A stretch of 64,000 nt of DNA from Pectobacterium polonicum (GCF_005497185.1 NZ_RJTN01000011.1:84618-148617); one strand, 5' to 3'. Positions 48,570-58,679 are shown, counted from the first letter of the stretch. The notes: generated by a model not told the origin, from the letters alone. Made by a program: numbers and translations.

Positions 48570-49655
48570 TCAATGTCCTACGGAAGAGAGAGTTGCAGCC
48601 AGCCGATCCAACGCCTGTGGCAGCGTCGGGCGATGATGGCCGCGAAAGCCGGTCACGGCGTCAGCCTGAAGCATGGCGTCGAGCACCGCGTATTCGGTCG
48701 CATCAGCGGCGGCGCTTAACAGCGATTCAAGCTGCGCATCCTCCGGCGGCTGTGGCTGTGAGCAGGTGGAGAACGCGACGGCGATGTCGCCGGAACCGTG
48801 TCCCCAATAGCTGCCGAGCCGACCTAATCCTGCGCCCGCGCGCTTGGCGATGCGCTTGAGCTGGCGGGCATCGAGCGGGGCATCTGTCGCCATAATAATG
48901 ATGATCGAGCCTGCGTCCTGCTGCGGCGCGAGCCCCGGTAGAAGGGGCGCGATGGCGTCGCCCATCTGCACGCCGTCTAGCGTCAGCGCGGAAAGCGTGC
49001 CGAAGTTTGCCAGCACCAGCACGCCGAGCGTAGCGTTCAATTCGGGGATCAGGCGCGATGCGGTGCCGATGCCGCCTTTTAGGCTAAAGCAGCTCATACC
49101 GCGTCCGGCACCGACGCTGCCGCGTGCGAAGCTGTCCGCTGCGTCGTCCAGCGCTTGCCGTGCCATAGGTTCTGTTACTGCCAGCGCCTGAATGTCGTTC
49201 AGCCAACCATCATTGCACTCCAGTGCCAGCGGGTTAACCGTCGGCAGCGTGCGGCCCAGTTCTGGGTTACGGGAAATAGCATCGCGCACCAGCGTGGTAA
49301 ACAGCGTGCCGGTTGCCAGCGTGTTGCTGAGCAGGATGGGCGTTTGCAGCAGTCCCAACTCCTCAATCTGCACCAGCCCGACGGGTTTAGCGAAGCCGTT
49401 TAGCACCGCCACGCCGCAGGGCAGGGGCTGGGTGAACAGGTTCTCACCGGGCGGCACAATCGCCGTGACGCCGGTTTGCACTTCCCCCGCCGCCAGTGTG
49501 CAGTGGCCAACGCGCACGCCTGCCACATCGCTAATGCGGTTATGCGGCCCGTTGGCCGAGCGCGGCGTACCCAACTGCCGCGTCGTTTTCCAGCGTTGTA
49601 GCAACAGCGCCTGCTGCTGCTGGTGATAGTCATTCATCGGGTGATCGCCGTGCAT
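48570..49655 (-). CDS. DmpA-type (P1 family) aminopeptidase
   Basis: A 361-residue self-cleaving aminopeptidase. The autoprocessing site is Gly249-Ser250 in AGSIIIIMATDAPL, with Ser250 as nucleophile, the same numbering as Ochrobactrum DmpA. Related enzymes release L- or D-amino acids or beta-peptides from peptide N-termini. AGGAAGGCG precedes ATG 49655. It follows the permease gene by 8 bases within the operon. Confidence 0.9.
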   Translation of the reverse strand: MHGDHPMNDYHQQQQALLLQRWKTTRQLGTPRSANGPHNRISDVAGVRVGHCTLAAGEVQTGVTAIVPPGENLFTQPLPCGVAVLNGFAKPVGLVQIEELGLLQTPILLSNTLATGTLFTTLVRDAISRNPELGRTLPTVNPLALECNDGWLNDIQALAVTEPMARQALDDAADSFARGSVGAGRGMSCFSLKGGIGTASRLIPELNATLGVLVLANFGTLSALTLDGVQMGDAIAPLLPGLAPQQDAGSIIIIMATDAPLDARQLKRIAKRAGAGLGRLGSYWGHGSGDIAVAFSTCSQPQPPEDAQLESLLSAAADATEYAVLDAMLQADAVTGFRGHHRPTLPQALDRLAATLSSVGH

Positions 49656-49663
49656 CGCCTTCC

Positions 49664-50563
49664 TCAGCTTTTCAGTTTGGGATCGAGCGTATCACGCAGC
49701 GCATCCCCGAGCAGGTTAAACGCCAGCACGGTGAAGAAAATCGCCAGACCGGGGAACACGCTGACGTGCCACGCGCCCGCCATCATCAGGCTGCGGCTCA
49801 TGGCCAGAATATTGCCCCATTCAGGTACGTCCGGCTCTGGACCAAGGCCGATAAAGCTCAACCCTGCCGCGGTCAGGATGCTGGTGCCGATACGCATGGT
49901 GAAATAGACGATCACGTTAGGCAGCGTACCGGGCAGGATGTGGCGCATCAGCACGACGCGATCCGGTGCACCGGCGCAGCGCACGGCTTCTACATAGGCC
50001 GCCTGTTTCAGCGACAGCGTGGAGGCACGCACGATGCGAGCGAAGACCGGTACACTGAAGACGGCGACGGCGATAATCACGTTATTCAGGCCAGGGCCGA
50101 GGATCGCGACGACCGCGATCGCCAGCAGCATGCCGGGGAAGGCGAACAGCACGTCAGAACCGCGCATGATCAGCGTATCTACCCAGCGGCCGTAGTACCC
50201 CGCCAACAGGCCGAGCACGATACCGACCAGCATGCCCAGTGTGACGGAGAAAATACCGATGTATAACGAGATGCGTGCGCCGTAGATGATACGGCTCATC
50301 ACATCGCGCCCCAGATCGTCGGTACCCATCCAGTGCGCCGCCGAAGGTGGTGAAGCCAGCGCCATCCAGTCGGGTTCCATGGGGTTCCACGGTGCCAGCC
50401 AGGGGGCGAAAATCGCGACCAGTACCAGCAGCAGGACGAAGCCGCTGGAAACCAGCGCCATCGGGTTACGGATAAAGACCTGAACGAAATCGCGCCACGG
50501 CGAACGTATCGTCTCTTCATCAAGCGTGGCTGCGGCCACGACGGGTTCGGAAGGGAGGTTCAT
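49664..50563 (-). CDS. Dipeptide/glutathione-type ABC permease, DppC/GsiD type
   Basis: A 299-residue inner-membrane subunit with about six spans. The permease signature (VEAVRCAGAPDRVVLMRHILPGT, the EAA loop contacting the ATPase) and the conserved LAPWNPMEP and MGTDDLGRDVMSRIIYG are typical of DppC/OppC/GsiD. It is 8 bases after the partner permease gene. The closest recalled relative is GsiD, but the substrate is set by the binding protein. Confidence 0.92.
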   Translation of the reverse strand: MNLPSEPVVAAATLDEETIRSPWRDFVQVFIRNPMALVSSGFVLLLVLVAIFAPWLAPWNPMEPDWMALASPPSAAHWMGTDDLGRDVMSRIIYGARISLYIGIFSVTLGMLVGIVLGLLAGYYGRWVDTLIMRGSDVLFAFPGMLLAIAVVAILGPGLNNVIIAVAVFSVPVFARIVRASTLSLKQAAYVEAVRCAGAPDRVVLMRHILPGTLPNVIVYFTMRIGTSILTAAGLSFIGLGPEPDVPEWGNILAMSRSLMMAGAWHVSVFPGLAIFFTVLAFNLLGDALRDTLDPKLKS

Positions 50564-50571
50564 CGTGTCTC

Positions 50572-51492
50572 CTAACGTAGGCGAATCGCCGGATTGACCA
50601 CCGCGTACAGCAGGTCCACCAACAGATTAATGACAATAAATTCAAATACGAACAGCATCACCAGCGCCTGAATGACCGGCTGATCCTGCGTTTTGATTGA
50701 TTCAATCAGCAGCCAGCCCAGACCCGGCCAGCTAAACACGCTTTCAACCACGATGGAGCCACCGAGCAGGAAGCCGAATTGCAGCCCCAGCATGGTGATA
50801 ACTGGGATCAGCGCGTTACGCATCACGTGCTTCCAGGTGACTAGCCGATTGCGTAGCCCCTTGGAGCGCGCGGTACGGACGTAGTCTTCCTGTGCGACTT
50901 CCAGAAACGCAGAGCGGGTAAAACGCGCCATCACGGCAGCGACTGATGCCCCGAGCGTCAGCGCCGGCAGAATGATGTCGCTGGGCTGATTAAAGCCGCT
51001 GACGGAGAAGACGCCGAACGGCATGGCGACAAACTGAATCAGCAACAGGCCGAGCCAGAACGGCGGCATGGAAATCCCGCCGACCGCGAAGCTCATCAGC
51101 GTCCAGTCCTGCCATTTCCCCCGCTTGAGCGCGGAAACCACGCCAATAAGCAGGCCAAGCAGCACCGACCAGACAAAGCCTGCCAGCGCCAGCCACATGG
51201 TCGGCATAAAGCTCTTGCTGATGACGTCGATGACGGGCTGCTGAGTGCGGTACGTCACCCCCAGATCGCCGCTGAACAGGCCGCCGAGCCAGTGGACATA
51301 CTGCTGCGGCAGCGGGTCGTTCAATCCTAGCTGCTGACGGGCGGCTTCCACCGCCTCAATCGTCGCATCAGCCCCTGCGTAAATACGTGCCGGATCGCCC
51401 GGCAACAGTTTTATAAAACCGAACACTAACAGGGAGACCACCAGCAGAACCGGGATCATTTCCAGCAAACGTCGGACGATATAAGCAAACAT
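50572..51492 (-). CDS. Dipeptide/glutathione-type ABC permease, DppB/GsiC type
   Basis: A 306-residue inner-membrane subunit of the same importer, with about six spans. The N-terminus MFAYIVRRLLEMIPVLLVVS and the EAA loop (QEDYVRTARSKGLRNRLVTWKHVMRNAL) are those of DppB/GsiC proteins. It follows the binding-protein gene by 18 bases. Confidence 0.92.
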   Translation of the reverse strand: MFAYIVRRLLEMIPVLLVVSLLVFGFIKLLPGDPARIYAGADATIEAVEAARQQLGLNDPLPQQYVHWLGGLFSGDLGVTYRTQQPVIDVISKSFMPTMWLALAGFVWSVLLGLLIGVVSALKRGKWQDWTLMSFAVGGISMPPFWLGLLLIQFVAMPFGVFSVSGFNQPSDIILPALTLGASVAAVMARFTRSAFLEVAQEDYVRTARSKGLRNRLVTWKHVMRNALIPVITMLGLQFGFLLGGSIVVESVFSWPGLGWLLIESIKTQDQPVIQALVMLFVFEFIVINLLVDLLYAVVNPAIRLR

Positions 51493-51510
51493 GGCGTTCT
51501 CCCTGACCGA

Positions 51511-53052
51511 TTACTTAAATTCAGCCTGATCGAAGATCAGCGAGCCATCCGCCAGCATGTACACGCCGTCAAGGTTCTTGGTTTTACCGACAACGTTGTC
51601 TGGTGAACCCAGGAATACCACCGGTGCATCCTGCCAAATCTGGCGCTGTGCATCAGCGTAAGCGGCGGCACGTTTGTCTGCATCGGCAGTCGCTAACCCA
51701 GCAGTAATCGCTTTATCTGTGACCGGATTGCTGTAGTAGGAGACGTTGTAAGCCACTGGCACCCAGGATTCTGTCGCAAACAGTGGACGCAGCGCCCAGT
51801 CAGCATCACCGGTAGAAGGTGACCAGCCGTTGTAGAACAGGTCAAATTCGGCTTCTTTCGGGTCTTTCACGCCGAACAGTTTGGCGTTACGCATCCCGGA
51901 GTCCATCGGGGTGACGGTGACTTTGACGCCAACCTGCTCTAACTGCTGTTTGAAGAACTGTGCGCTACGGATGTAGTCGGTGCGGTTCGTCGTCCACAGT
52001 TTCAGGCTTAGGCCGTTGGCGTAGCCCGCTTCTTTCAACAGTGCCTTGGCTTTTTCTGGGTTATAGGTGTAGTTCGGCGAGCTTTGGCGTGCGAAGAACT
52101 GCACGTCCGGTGCCATCGCAGAGGACGCTGGAACGCCCATGCCAGCAAAGCCCACTTTCAGCCAGATATCGCGGTTGATAGCGTAGTTGAGTGCCTGACG
52201 CACGCGGATATCATTCAACGGTGGGCGCAGGTTGTTCATCGCCAGCCAGAATTGATAAATACTTGGGTCGCGCTGAATCGCCAGCTTGCTGTCGCTTTGT
52301 ACGGTGCCGATCAGGTCGGAAGGCAGCGGATACACCGCATCGACCTGACCAGATTTCAGTGATGCTACGCGGGTGGAATCTTCTGGCGTCGGGTAGAAGG
52401 TCACGCTATCGACTTTCGGCCAGCCTTTCTGCCAGTAGTTGTCGAATTTCACCAGTTTCACGTCTTTACCCTGCTGCCATTCGGTGAACGTGAACGGGCC
52501 AGTCCCGACTGGGTGCACGCGCAGCTGTGCTTCATCTGGATATTTCTTCAACGCTTCCGGGCTGTGCATCACGGCAGACGGGTGCGCCAGCGTGTTCACA
52601 AAGGCACCGAAGGATTTGTTCAGCTCGATTTTGACCTGCGTGGGCGACAGCACGGTGACGGTTTGCACCATGTTAAACAGGCTGTTGCGCTTTAAGCCTT
52701 TGCTCTGATCCGCCAGACGGTCGAGGTTGGCTTTAACGGCGTCGGCGTTGAACGGCGCGCCATCCTGGAAGGTGATGCCTTCGCGCAGCGTCACGACGAA
52801 CTCGGTGGCGGTGTCGTTGCTGGTGTAGCCCGTCGCCAGACGTGGCACCAGCTTCATTTTGTTATCGAATTGGAACAGACGCTCGAAGATGCCGCTCTGA
52901 ATGGAGTAGCTCAGCGTGTCCGAGGTGTCGTGCGGGTCAAGCCCGGTGATATCGGCATAGATGGAAATACGGAGGTCTTGCGCCTGGGCAACAGCCGCCA
53001 GACACAGTGAGAGCCCGAGGGCAACGGCAGAGCGGCGAACGAATGGCTTCAT
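51511..53052 (-). CDS. Peptide-binding protein of ABC importer, GsiB-like
   Basis: A 513-residue periplasmic binding protein (SBP family 5) with a signal peptide (residues 1-24, ending AAVAQA). Family motifs AFNADAVKANLDR-like and VGTGPFTFTEWQQGKDVKLVKFDNYW are present. Overall it resembles GsiB but is clearly diverged, so glutathione need not be the ligand; the linked epimerase and peptidases point to murein or isoaspartyl peptides. ATG 53052 follows CAGGAGAGAAACC. The 101-base gap to the preceding ATPase gene carries direct repeats (TTGTGGCTATTTT twice). Confidence 0.9.
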   Translation of the reverse strand: MKPFVRRSAVALGLSLCLAAVAQAQDLRISIYADITGLDPHDTSDTLSYSIQSGIFERLFQFDNKMKLVPRLATGYTSNDTATEFVVTLREGITFQDGAPFNADAVKANLDRLADQSKGLKRNSLFNMVQTVTVLSPTQVKIELNKSFGAFVNTLAHPSAVMHSPEALKKYPDEAQLRVHPVGTGPFTFTEWQQGKDVKLVKFDNYWQKGWPKVDSVTFYPTPEDSTRVASLKSGQVDAVYPLPSDLIGTVQSDSKLAIQRDPSIYQFWLAMNNLRPPLNDIRVRQALNYAINRDIWLKVGFAGMGVPASSAMAPDVQFFARQSSPNYTYNPEKAKALLKEAGYANGLSLKLWTTNRTDYIRSAQFFKQQLEQVGVKVTVTPMDSGMRNAKLFGVKDPKEAEFDLFYNGWSPSTGDADWALRPLFATESWVPVAYNVSYYSNPVTDKAITAGLATADADKRAAAYADAQRQIWQDAPVVFLGSPDNVVGKTKNLDGVYMLADGSLIFDQAEFK

Positions 53053-53153
53053 GGTTTCTCTCCTGGTCAGCAATGAACGTGTGTTGTGTTTTATTAATAC
53101 GTTGTGTTTTGTGGCTATTTTTTGTGGCTATTTTCTTGTCATGACGTCGTGTT

Positions 53154-55073
53154 TCAGGCTGCCGATTCGTTGTCGGCGACCCAGTGCTGCGGCGCAACCT
53201 CGCGGTAGCGCGTTTTGGCGACGGCCTCGCCTGCTTTACGCAAGGGCGAGGGGATTTCGCTGTCGTCAAACTGGCGTGTGCCGCGACGGGTTGGATCGGC
53301 AATCGGGACCGAAGCCAACAGGCGGCGGGTATACGGATGCTGCGGATCGTTAAACACCGACTGGCGCGGGCCGATTTCCACAATCTGGCCGAGGTACATC
53401 ACCGCGACGCGGTTGGCGATGCGCTCGACGACGGCCATATCGTGCGAGATGAAAATCCACGACACGCCGGTTTTCTTCTGGAGATCCATCATCAGGTTGA
53501 CGACCTGCGCCTGAATTGACACATCGAGCGCCGAGACGGCTTCGTCAGCAATGATGACCTGCGGTTGCAACGCCATCGCACGAGCGATCGCGATACGCTG
53601 GCGCTGCCCGCCGGAAAATTCGTGCGGGTAACGACGTGCGTGCTCAGGCAGCAGGCCGACGCTTTTCAACAGCGCCTGCACCTGCGGCGTCGCCTCTTCC
53701 AGTGATTTCACCAGCCCGTGCAGCAGCAGCGGTTCGGCGATGGTGAAACCGACCGTCAGGCGCGGGTTGAGCGAGGCATACGGGTCTTGAAACACCATTT
53801 GCATTTCCCGGCGCAGCGGCTGGAAATCACGCTCTTTCATCTGGGAAATTTCGTTGCCCTGAAAATGAATGCTTTCGGCCTCGCTCTGTACCAGACGCAG
53901 TAGGGCACGTCCGGTCGTCGATTTGCCGCAGCCGCTTTCGCCGACGATCGCCAGCGTTTCGCCCGGCCAGACGTTGAAATCGATCTGCTCTACCGCGTGA
54001 ACGTGGTGGGTCACTGTAGATAAAATCCCGCTGCGTATGGGGTAATAAACGCGCAGCCCGCGAATATCTAACAGCGGCTCGGCATCATAGCGGGCGGTGA
54101 CCTGTTCAATATTGTCTGGGTCGCTAGCCTGTCCCAACAGTGGGAAACGTTTTGGCCACAGGCTATCGCGCATGTCGCCCAGTTTGGGGACGGCGGCCAG
54201 CAACGATTGGGTGTATGGGTGTTGCGGTGCAGCGAAAATCTGTTCGACTGTGCCTTGCTCTACGATTTCGCCGCGATACATCACTACGACGCGGTCAGCG
54301 ATTTCTGCGACTACGCCCATATCGTGGGTAATAAACAATACCGCCATGTCGCTCTGCTGTTGCAGGTCGCGCAGGATTTGCAGAATGCGTGCCTGCACGG
54401 TGACATCCAATGCGGTGGTCGGTTCATCCGCTATCAACAGCTGCGGATCGCAGGCCAATGCCTGTGCAATCATCACGCGCTGGCGCATCCCGCCGGACAG
54501 CGAGTGCGGGTAGCTTTTCATCACGCGATCGACGTCTGCAATGCGCACCTTGCGCAGCAGTTCACGGGCTTTTTTGTCTGCACTGGCGGCATCACAGATT
54601 TTGTGATCGAGCAGGGCTTCGGTAAGCTGATCGCCGACTTTCAGCACCGGATTGAGTGAGGTCATCGGTTCCTGGAAAATCATGGCGAGATCGCGACCGC
54701 GCAGCTTACGGCGTGCTTCTGCTTTCATGCTCAGCAGGTCATGTTGTTGGCCGTCGCGTGCGGTGAAACGGATCGCGCCGCGTTCGATGTTGGCAGAATC
54801 CGCCAGCAGCCCCATCACGGTAAGTGACGTCACGGACTTGCCTGAGCCACTTTCACCGACCACGGCGACCACTTCCCCTTTATTCACGGTAAAGGAAATG
54901 CCTTTTAGCGCCTGATGCGTGCCGGAACGGCCGCTAAAGCTGACGCTCAGATCGTCGATTTCCAGTACAGGTCTGGGGGCGTTACCGGGTGCTGTGGCGG
55001 CACCCGCGTGCATGATATCCGTCATGGTCACTCCGGTTGGTGGTTTTAGGGTTGCTTCGGTTGAGAGCGTCAT
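53154..55073 (-). CDS. Fused dipeptide/glutathione-type ABC ATPase, GsiA-like
   Basis: A 639-residue double ATPase in which the two subunits usually encoded apart (DppD and DppF) are fused. The first half has Walker A GESGSGKS and signature LSGGMRQRVMIAQAL; the second has GESGCGKST and FSGGQRQRIAIARAM, each followed by a DEPT or DEAV Walker B, so both sites should be active. This is the GsiA layout. It overlaps the epimerase stop by ATGA; an internal ATG 16 residues on is also plausible. Confidence 0.92.
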   Translation of the reverse strand: MTLSTEATLKPPTGVTMTDIMHAGAATAPGNAPRPVLEIDDLSVSFSGRSGTHQALKGISFTVNKGEVVAVVGESGSGKSVTSLTVMGLLADSANIERGAIRFTARDGQQHDLLSMKAEARRKLRGRDLAMIFQEPMTSLNPVLKVGDQLTEALLDHKICDAASADKKARELLRKVRIADVDRVMKSYPHSLSGGMRQRVMIAQALACDPQLLIADEPTTALDVTVQARILQILRDLQQQSDMAVLFITHDMGVVAEIADRVVVMYRGEIVEQGTVEQIFAAPQHPYTQSLLAAVPKLGDMRDSLWPKRFPLLGQASDPDNIEQVTARYDAEPLLDIRGLRVYYPIRSGILSTVTHHVHAVEQIDFNVWPGETLAIVGESGCGKSTTGRALLRLVQSEAESIHFQGNEISQMKERDFQPLRREMQMVFQDPYASLNPRLTVGFTIAEPLLLHGLVKSLEEATPQVQALLKSVGLLPEHARRYPHEFSGGQRQRIAIARAMALQPQVIIADEAVSALDVSIQAQVVNLMMDLQKKTGVSWIFISHDMAVVERIANRVAVMYLGQIVEIGPRQSVFNDPQHPYTRRLLASVPIADPTRRGTRQFDDSEIPSPLRKAGEAVAKTRYREVAPQHWVADNESAA

Positions 55074-56050
55074 AGCCAGATTCGGCCAAGGTTATAAGTC
55101 AGATAAGGCGAGCTGTCGGCTGCCAGCCAGATAGGGCCGTCAAGATCGACATGTTCGGCGTCTGCCGCAATCGGCAACGCGGCTTCCATTGCCATTGATG
55201 AACCCAGCATGCAGCCGACCATAATGCGCAGGCCGTGGAATCTCGCCTCACGTACCATTGCCAGCGCCTCGGTCAGTCCGCCACACTTATCCAGCTTGAT
55301 GTTGATCATGTCATAACGACGGCGCAGTCCGACGATGTCACCGCTGTGGCGGCAGCTTTCATCTGCGCAGATGGGAATCGGATGGGCAAAGCGCTGCAAA
55401 TCCTCGTCCTTGCCGACAGGAAGCGGTTGTTCGATCATCGCAACCTGATAAGGCAGCAGAGCCTGGGATAGGCTGTGTAAATCCAGCCCGCTCCAGCTTG
55501 CTCTCGCGTCGATAATCAATCTGGCGTTGGGCGCAGCGGCACGAATGGCGGCAATCCGCTCCAGAATCAGTTCACGATCCAGCTTGATTTTCAGCAGCAG
55601 TGCGCCGTGGGAAACCGCATTTGAGGCAGCTGCGGCCATTTTTTCCACGCTGTTGAGCGCCAACGTTTGCGCACAGACCACGGATGCCGGTGGATGAATG
55701 TCGAGGTGCTGCCACAGCGTCTGTTTTTTCAATGCGGTGTTGAGCCGCCATAGCGCACAGTCCAGCGCATTTCTGGCCGCACCCGGTGATAAGTCTTTCT
55801 GGAGCTGTTCGATGGTCAGGCCGTTTTCTACCGCCTCACGGATCGCAGAAAGTTGGCGGCATACGCTGTCGGCAGATTCGCCATAATAGGCGGCAGGCGT
55901 GCATTCGCCTTGGCCAATAAATCCTTTTTCTTCCAGCGAGACGCGGATAACGGTGACCACATGACGCGTGCCGTTATCGGCCGTGATGGGGCGGGCCAGT
56001 GGCAGATTGACGGTTTCAATGTGCATATGCCGCATCATGATTTTTCTCAT
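55070..56050 (-). CDS. ycjG: Dipeptide (L-Ala-D/L-Glu) epimerase
   Basis: A 326-residue enolase-superfamily enzyme that epimerises L-Ala-D-Glu from peptidoglycan to L-Ala-L-Glu so that ordinary peptidases can use it. The catalytic lysine lies in LLLKIKLDREL, the metal-binding Asp/Glu residues in LIIDARASWSG and PICADESCRHSG, and the second lysine in NIKLDKCGG. It is the first gene of the peptide cluster and so strongly suggests a cell-wall-peptide role for the whole set. The start could be ATG 56050 or one of three close in-frame ATGs. Confidence 0.88.
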   Translation of the reverse strand: MRKIMMRHMHIETVNLPLARPITADNGTRHVVTVIRVSLEEKGFIGQGECTPAAYYGESADSVCRQLSAIREAVENGLTIEQLQKDLSPGAARNALDCALWRLNTALKKQTLWQHLDIHPPASVVCAQTLALNSVEKMAAAASNAVSHGALLLKIKLDRELILERIAAIRAAAPNARLIIDARASWSGLDLHSLSQALLPYQVAMIEQPLPVGKDEDLQRFAHPIPICADESCRHSGDIVGLRRRYDMINIKLDKCGGLTEALAMVREARFHGLRIMVGCMLGSSMAMEAALPIAADAEHVDLDGPIWLAADSSPYLTYNLGRIWL

Positions 56051-56118
56051 TCACGCTCAAGGGATGAACGGACTATTTCATGATGCATCATCACTGACGA
56101 ATACTTGTTTATGAGTAG

Positions 56119-56139
56119 GGTATAACCTCAGGTTATACC
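56119..56139 (-). promoter_or_regulatory. 21-bp perfect palindrome, candidate operator
   Basis: GGTATAACCT, one central C, and the exact reverse complement AGGTTATACC. The site lies 69 bases upstream of the first gene of the peptide-salvage cluster. A perfect dyad this long in a promoter region is almost surely a protein-binding site; the cluster's LysR protein or an unlinked GntR-type regulator are candidates. Confidence 0.75.
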
Positions 56140-56237
56140 ATAAGGATAAGGTATGGCTGGTGGAGAATTAACCGCTAATCTTGCAAATTTATCGGTACTG
56201 GCGCAGGGTAAGATTAGGCAGCGCGCCGCGAAGACCG

Positions 56238-56440
<203 letters not shown>

Positions 56441-56478
56441 ATGCGCGCCAGTTTTCATTGACCCGCCGGAGATGAGCC

Positions 56479-57195
56479 ATGCGCCCAACAGGCCGAAGTG
56501 CACAGCAAGTACGCCCCCTTACATTCACCCGTCATTACACGAAGCACGCCGAAGGTTCCGTTTTGGTCGAGTTTGGCGACACCAAAGTGTTATGCAATGC
56601 TACGGTAGAAGAGGGTGTTCCGCGCTTTCTGAAAGGCCAGGGGCAAGGATGGGTCACTGCCGAATACGGTATGTTGCCGCGTGCGACGCACAGCCGTAAC
56701 GCGCGTGAAGCCGCCAAAGGCAAGCAGGGCGGACGGACGCTGGAGATTCAGCGCTTGATCGCACGTTCCCTACGCGCGGCTATCGACCTGAAAGTGCTTG
56801 GCGAATATACCATTACGCTCGACTGTGATGTGTTGCAGGCAGATGGCGGCACGCGTACAGCGTCCATCACCGGTGCCTGCGTGGCGTTGGCAGATGCGTT
56901 GAACCAGATGGTTGCCAACGGCAAGCTGAAAAAGAACCCGATGAAAGGCATGGTCGCAGCAGTTTCCGTCGGCATCGTTAACGGCGAAGCGCTGTGCGAT
57001 TTGGAATACGTGGAAGATTCTGCTGCTGAAACCGACATGAATGTGGTCATGACTGAAGATGGCCGTATGGTTGAAGTACAGGGGACGGCCGAAGGCGAGC
57101 CGTTCAGCCACGAAGAATTGCTCACCCTGCTGGCGCTCGCCCGAGGGGGAATCGATACCATCGTTCAGGCGCAAAAAGCTGCCTTAATCGATTGA
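56479..57195 (+). CDS. rph: Ribonuclease PH
   Basis: A 238-residue phosphate-dependent 3'-5' exoribonuclease that trims tRNA and other RNA 3' ends, forming hexameric rings. Family motifs [32 protein letters not shown] and [18 protein letters not shown] are present. The gene is full length, unlike the frameshifted rph-1 allele of E. coli K-12, so coupling to pyrE is intact. GCCGGAGATGAGCC precedes ATG 56479. Confidence 0.97.
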   Translation: MRPTGRSAQQVRPLTFTRHYTKHAEGSVLVEFGDTKVLCNATVEEGVPRFLKGQGQGWVTAEYGMLPRATHSRNAREAAKGKQGGRTLEIQRLIARSLRAAIDLKVLGEYTITLDCDVLQADGGTRTASITGACVALADALNQMVANGKLKKNPMKGMVAAVSVGIVNGEALCDLEYVEDSAAETDMNVVMTEDGRMVEVQGTAEGEPFSHEELLTLLALARGGIDTIVQAQKAALID

Positions 57196-57200
57196 TTTTT

Positions 57201-57227
57201 AAAGCGACCAATTGGTCGCTTTTTTTA
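57201..57227 (+). terminator. pyrE attenuator
   Basis: AAAGCGACCAA and its exact reverse complement form a 22-base palindrome (57201-57222) running into seven T residues, 6 bases after the rph stop. In E. coli the same spacer attenuator links pyrE expression to UTP level through translation of the end of rph; the layout here is equivalent. Confidence 0.88.
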
Positions 57228-57251
57228 TATTTGAAGACGAGGAGATGCAGC

Positions 57252-57893
57252 ATGAAAGCCTACCAGCGCCAGTTTATTGAGTTTGCACTCAGCAAGCAGG
57301 TATTGAAGTTCGGCGAGTTTACGCTGAAATCCGGGCGTATTAGTCCCTATTTCTTTAACGCCGGGCTGTTTAATACCGGGCGCGATCTGGCCTTACTGGG
57401 GCGTTTTTATGCCGAAGCGTTAGTTGATTCCGGTGTGGAGTTCGATCTGCTGTTTGGGCCGGCTTACAAAGGTATTCCTATTGCCACCACCGCAGCGGTA
57501 GCGCTGGCAGAACACCACGATCGTGACCTGCCTTACTGCTTTAATCGCAAAGAAGCTAAAGACCATGGCGAGGGCGGCAGCCTGGTCGGCAGTCCATTAC
57601 AGGGGCGCGTGATGCTGGTGGACGATGTGATCACGGCGGGTACGGCGATTCGCGAGTCGATGGAGATCATCGGTGCGCACGGCGCGACGCTGGCGGGTGT
57701 GATGATTGCATTGGATCGTCAGGAACGCGGTCGTGCTGATTTGTCTGCGATTCAGGAAGTGGAACGCGACTACCAGTGCAAGGTGATTTCGATTATTACG
57801 CTGACGGATTTGATCGCTTATCTGGCGGAAAAACCAGAGATGGCGGCGCATCTGGATGCGGTAAAAGCCTATCGTGAGCAGTACGGGATTTAA
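57252..57893 (+). CDS. pyrE: Orotate phosphoribosyltransferase
   Basis: A 213-residue cytoplasmic enzyme that makes orotidine 5'-phosphate from orotate and PRPP in pyrimidine synthesis. The PRPP-binding motif [14 protein letters not shown] and the start [23 protein letters not shown] match E. coli PyrE. ATG 57252 follows GAGGAGATGCAGC; the frame runs open back through the attenuator but translation there is unlikely. It is cotranscribed with rph. Confidence 0.97.
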   Translation: MKAYQRQFIEFALSKQVLKFGEFTLKSGRISPYFFNAGLFNTGRDLALLGRFYAEALVDSGVEFDLLFGPAYKGIPIATTAAVALAEHHDRDLPYCFNRKEAKDHGEGGSLVGSPLQGRVMLVDDVITAGTAIRESMEIIGAHGATLAGVMIALDRQERGRADLSAIQEVERDYQCKVISIITLTDLIAYLAEKPEMAAHLDAVKAYREQYGI

Positions 57894-57908
57894 CGTAGTG
57901 AGTCAGCA

Positions 57909-57941
57909 ACCCGCCAGAAGAGAATATCTGGCGGGTTTTAA
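57909..57941. terminator. Terminator between pyrE and slmA
   Basis: ACCCGCCAGA pairs with TCTGGCGGGT around a short loop and is followed by TTTTAA on the plus strand. Lying between convergent genes, it probably serves both. Confidence 0.88.
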
Positions 57942-57957
57942 TATCTAAGAGCGGCGT

Positions 57958-58554
57958 TTAGTTCAACTGTGCCGCCAACAGCGGCCAGCGGGTATCGAAT
58001 TCCTGCGTCGGACGATAGCGGAATTCAGAGCGAATAAAGCGCGACAGCATCCCTTCGCAAAACGCTAACAGCTGGCTAGCCAGTAGCGTTTCATCATGTT
58101 GAAAACCTTTGCCATCACGTAGTTTATGCTCGCGCAATACCTGACGCAGTTGCGATTCAATACGTTCAAACAGCTGGTTAATTCGCCCCTGTAAGCGATC
58201 TTGTTCAAACATCAGCGCATGACCCGTCATGATGCGAGTCAGACCTGGATTCCGTTCCGCAAACCCTAAAATCAGCAGCAAAATCAGACGAAGACGATTA
58301 AACGTTTCCTTTTCGTCTTGCAGAATCAGGTTAATGCGGGTGGTCAGGCTATCCTCAATAAATTCAATCAGGCTATCAAACATCCGCGTTTTACTGGGGA
58401 AATGCCGGTAGAGTGCCGCTTCGGACACGCCGACGTTCGCAGCGAGTTTTGCCGTGGTGATGCGTTGGCTGCCGTCGCTGGATTCCAGCATCTGCGCCAG
58501 CGCCTGCAAAATTTCCTCGCGGCGATTCCTTTTCGTATTTTCTTTTTCTGCCAT
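57958..58554 (-). CDS. slmA: Nucleoid occlusion factor SlmA
   Basis: A 198-residue TetR-family DNA-binding protein that, when bound to its chromosomal sites, blocks FtsZ polymerisation over the nucleoid. The helix-turn-helix is at residues about 30-55 ([29 protein letters not shown]). Start [19 protein letters not shown] matches E. coli SlmA (198 residues); an in-frame start at 58590 is not needed. It is transcribed after dut. Confidence 0.97.
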
Positions 58555-58679
58555 GTCTGAAAAGACCCTTGCTAAATATTTGACTGACAAGCACCCGTTA
58601 GCGCCACAGTCGCCATTTCCTGTTGGATGGGCGCTGTGGCTTATATGAATTTTTTACACTATAGGGTGGCTGGAGCGCG

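Noticed and set aside
47944..48636. A 230-codon plus-strand frame opposite the dppA-like gene
   Set aside because: Antisense to a gene with clear zinc-ligand motifs; no recognisable domain.
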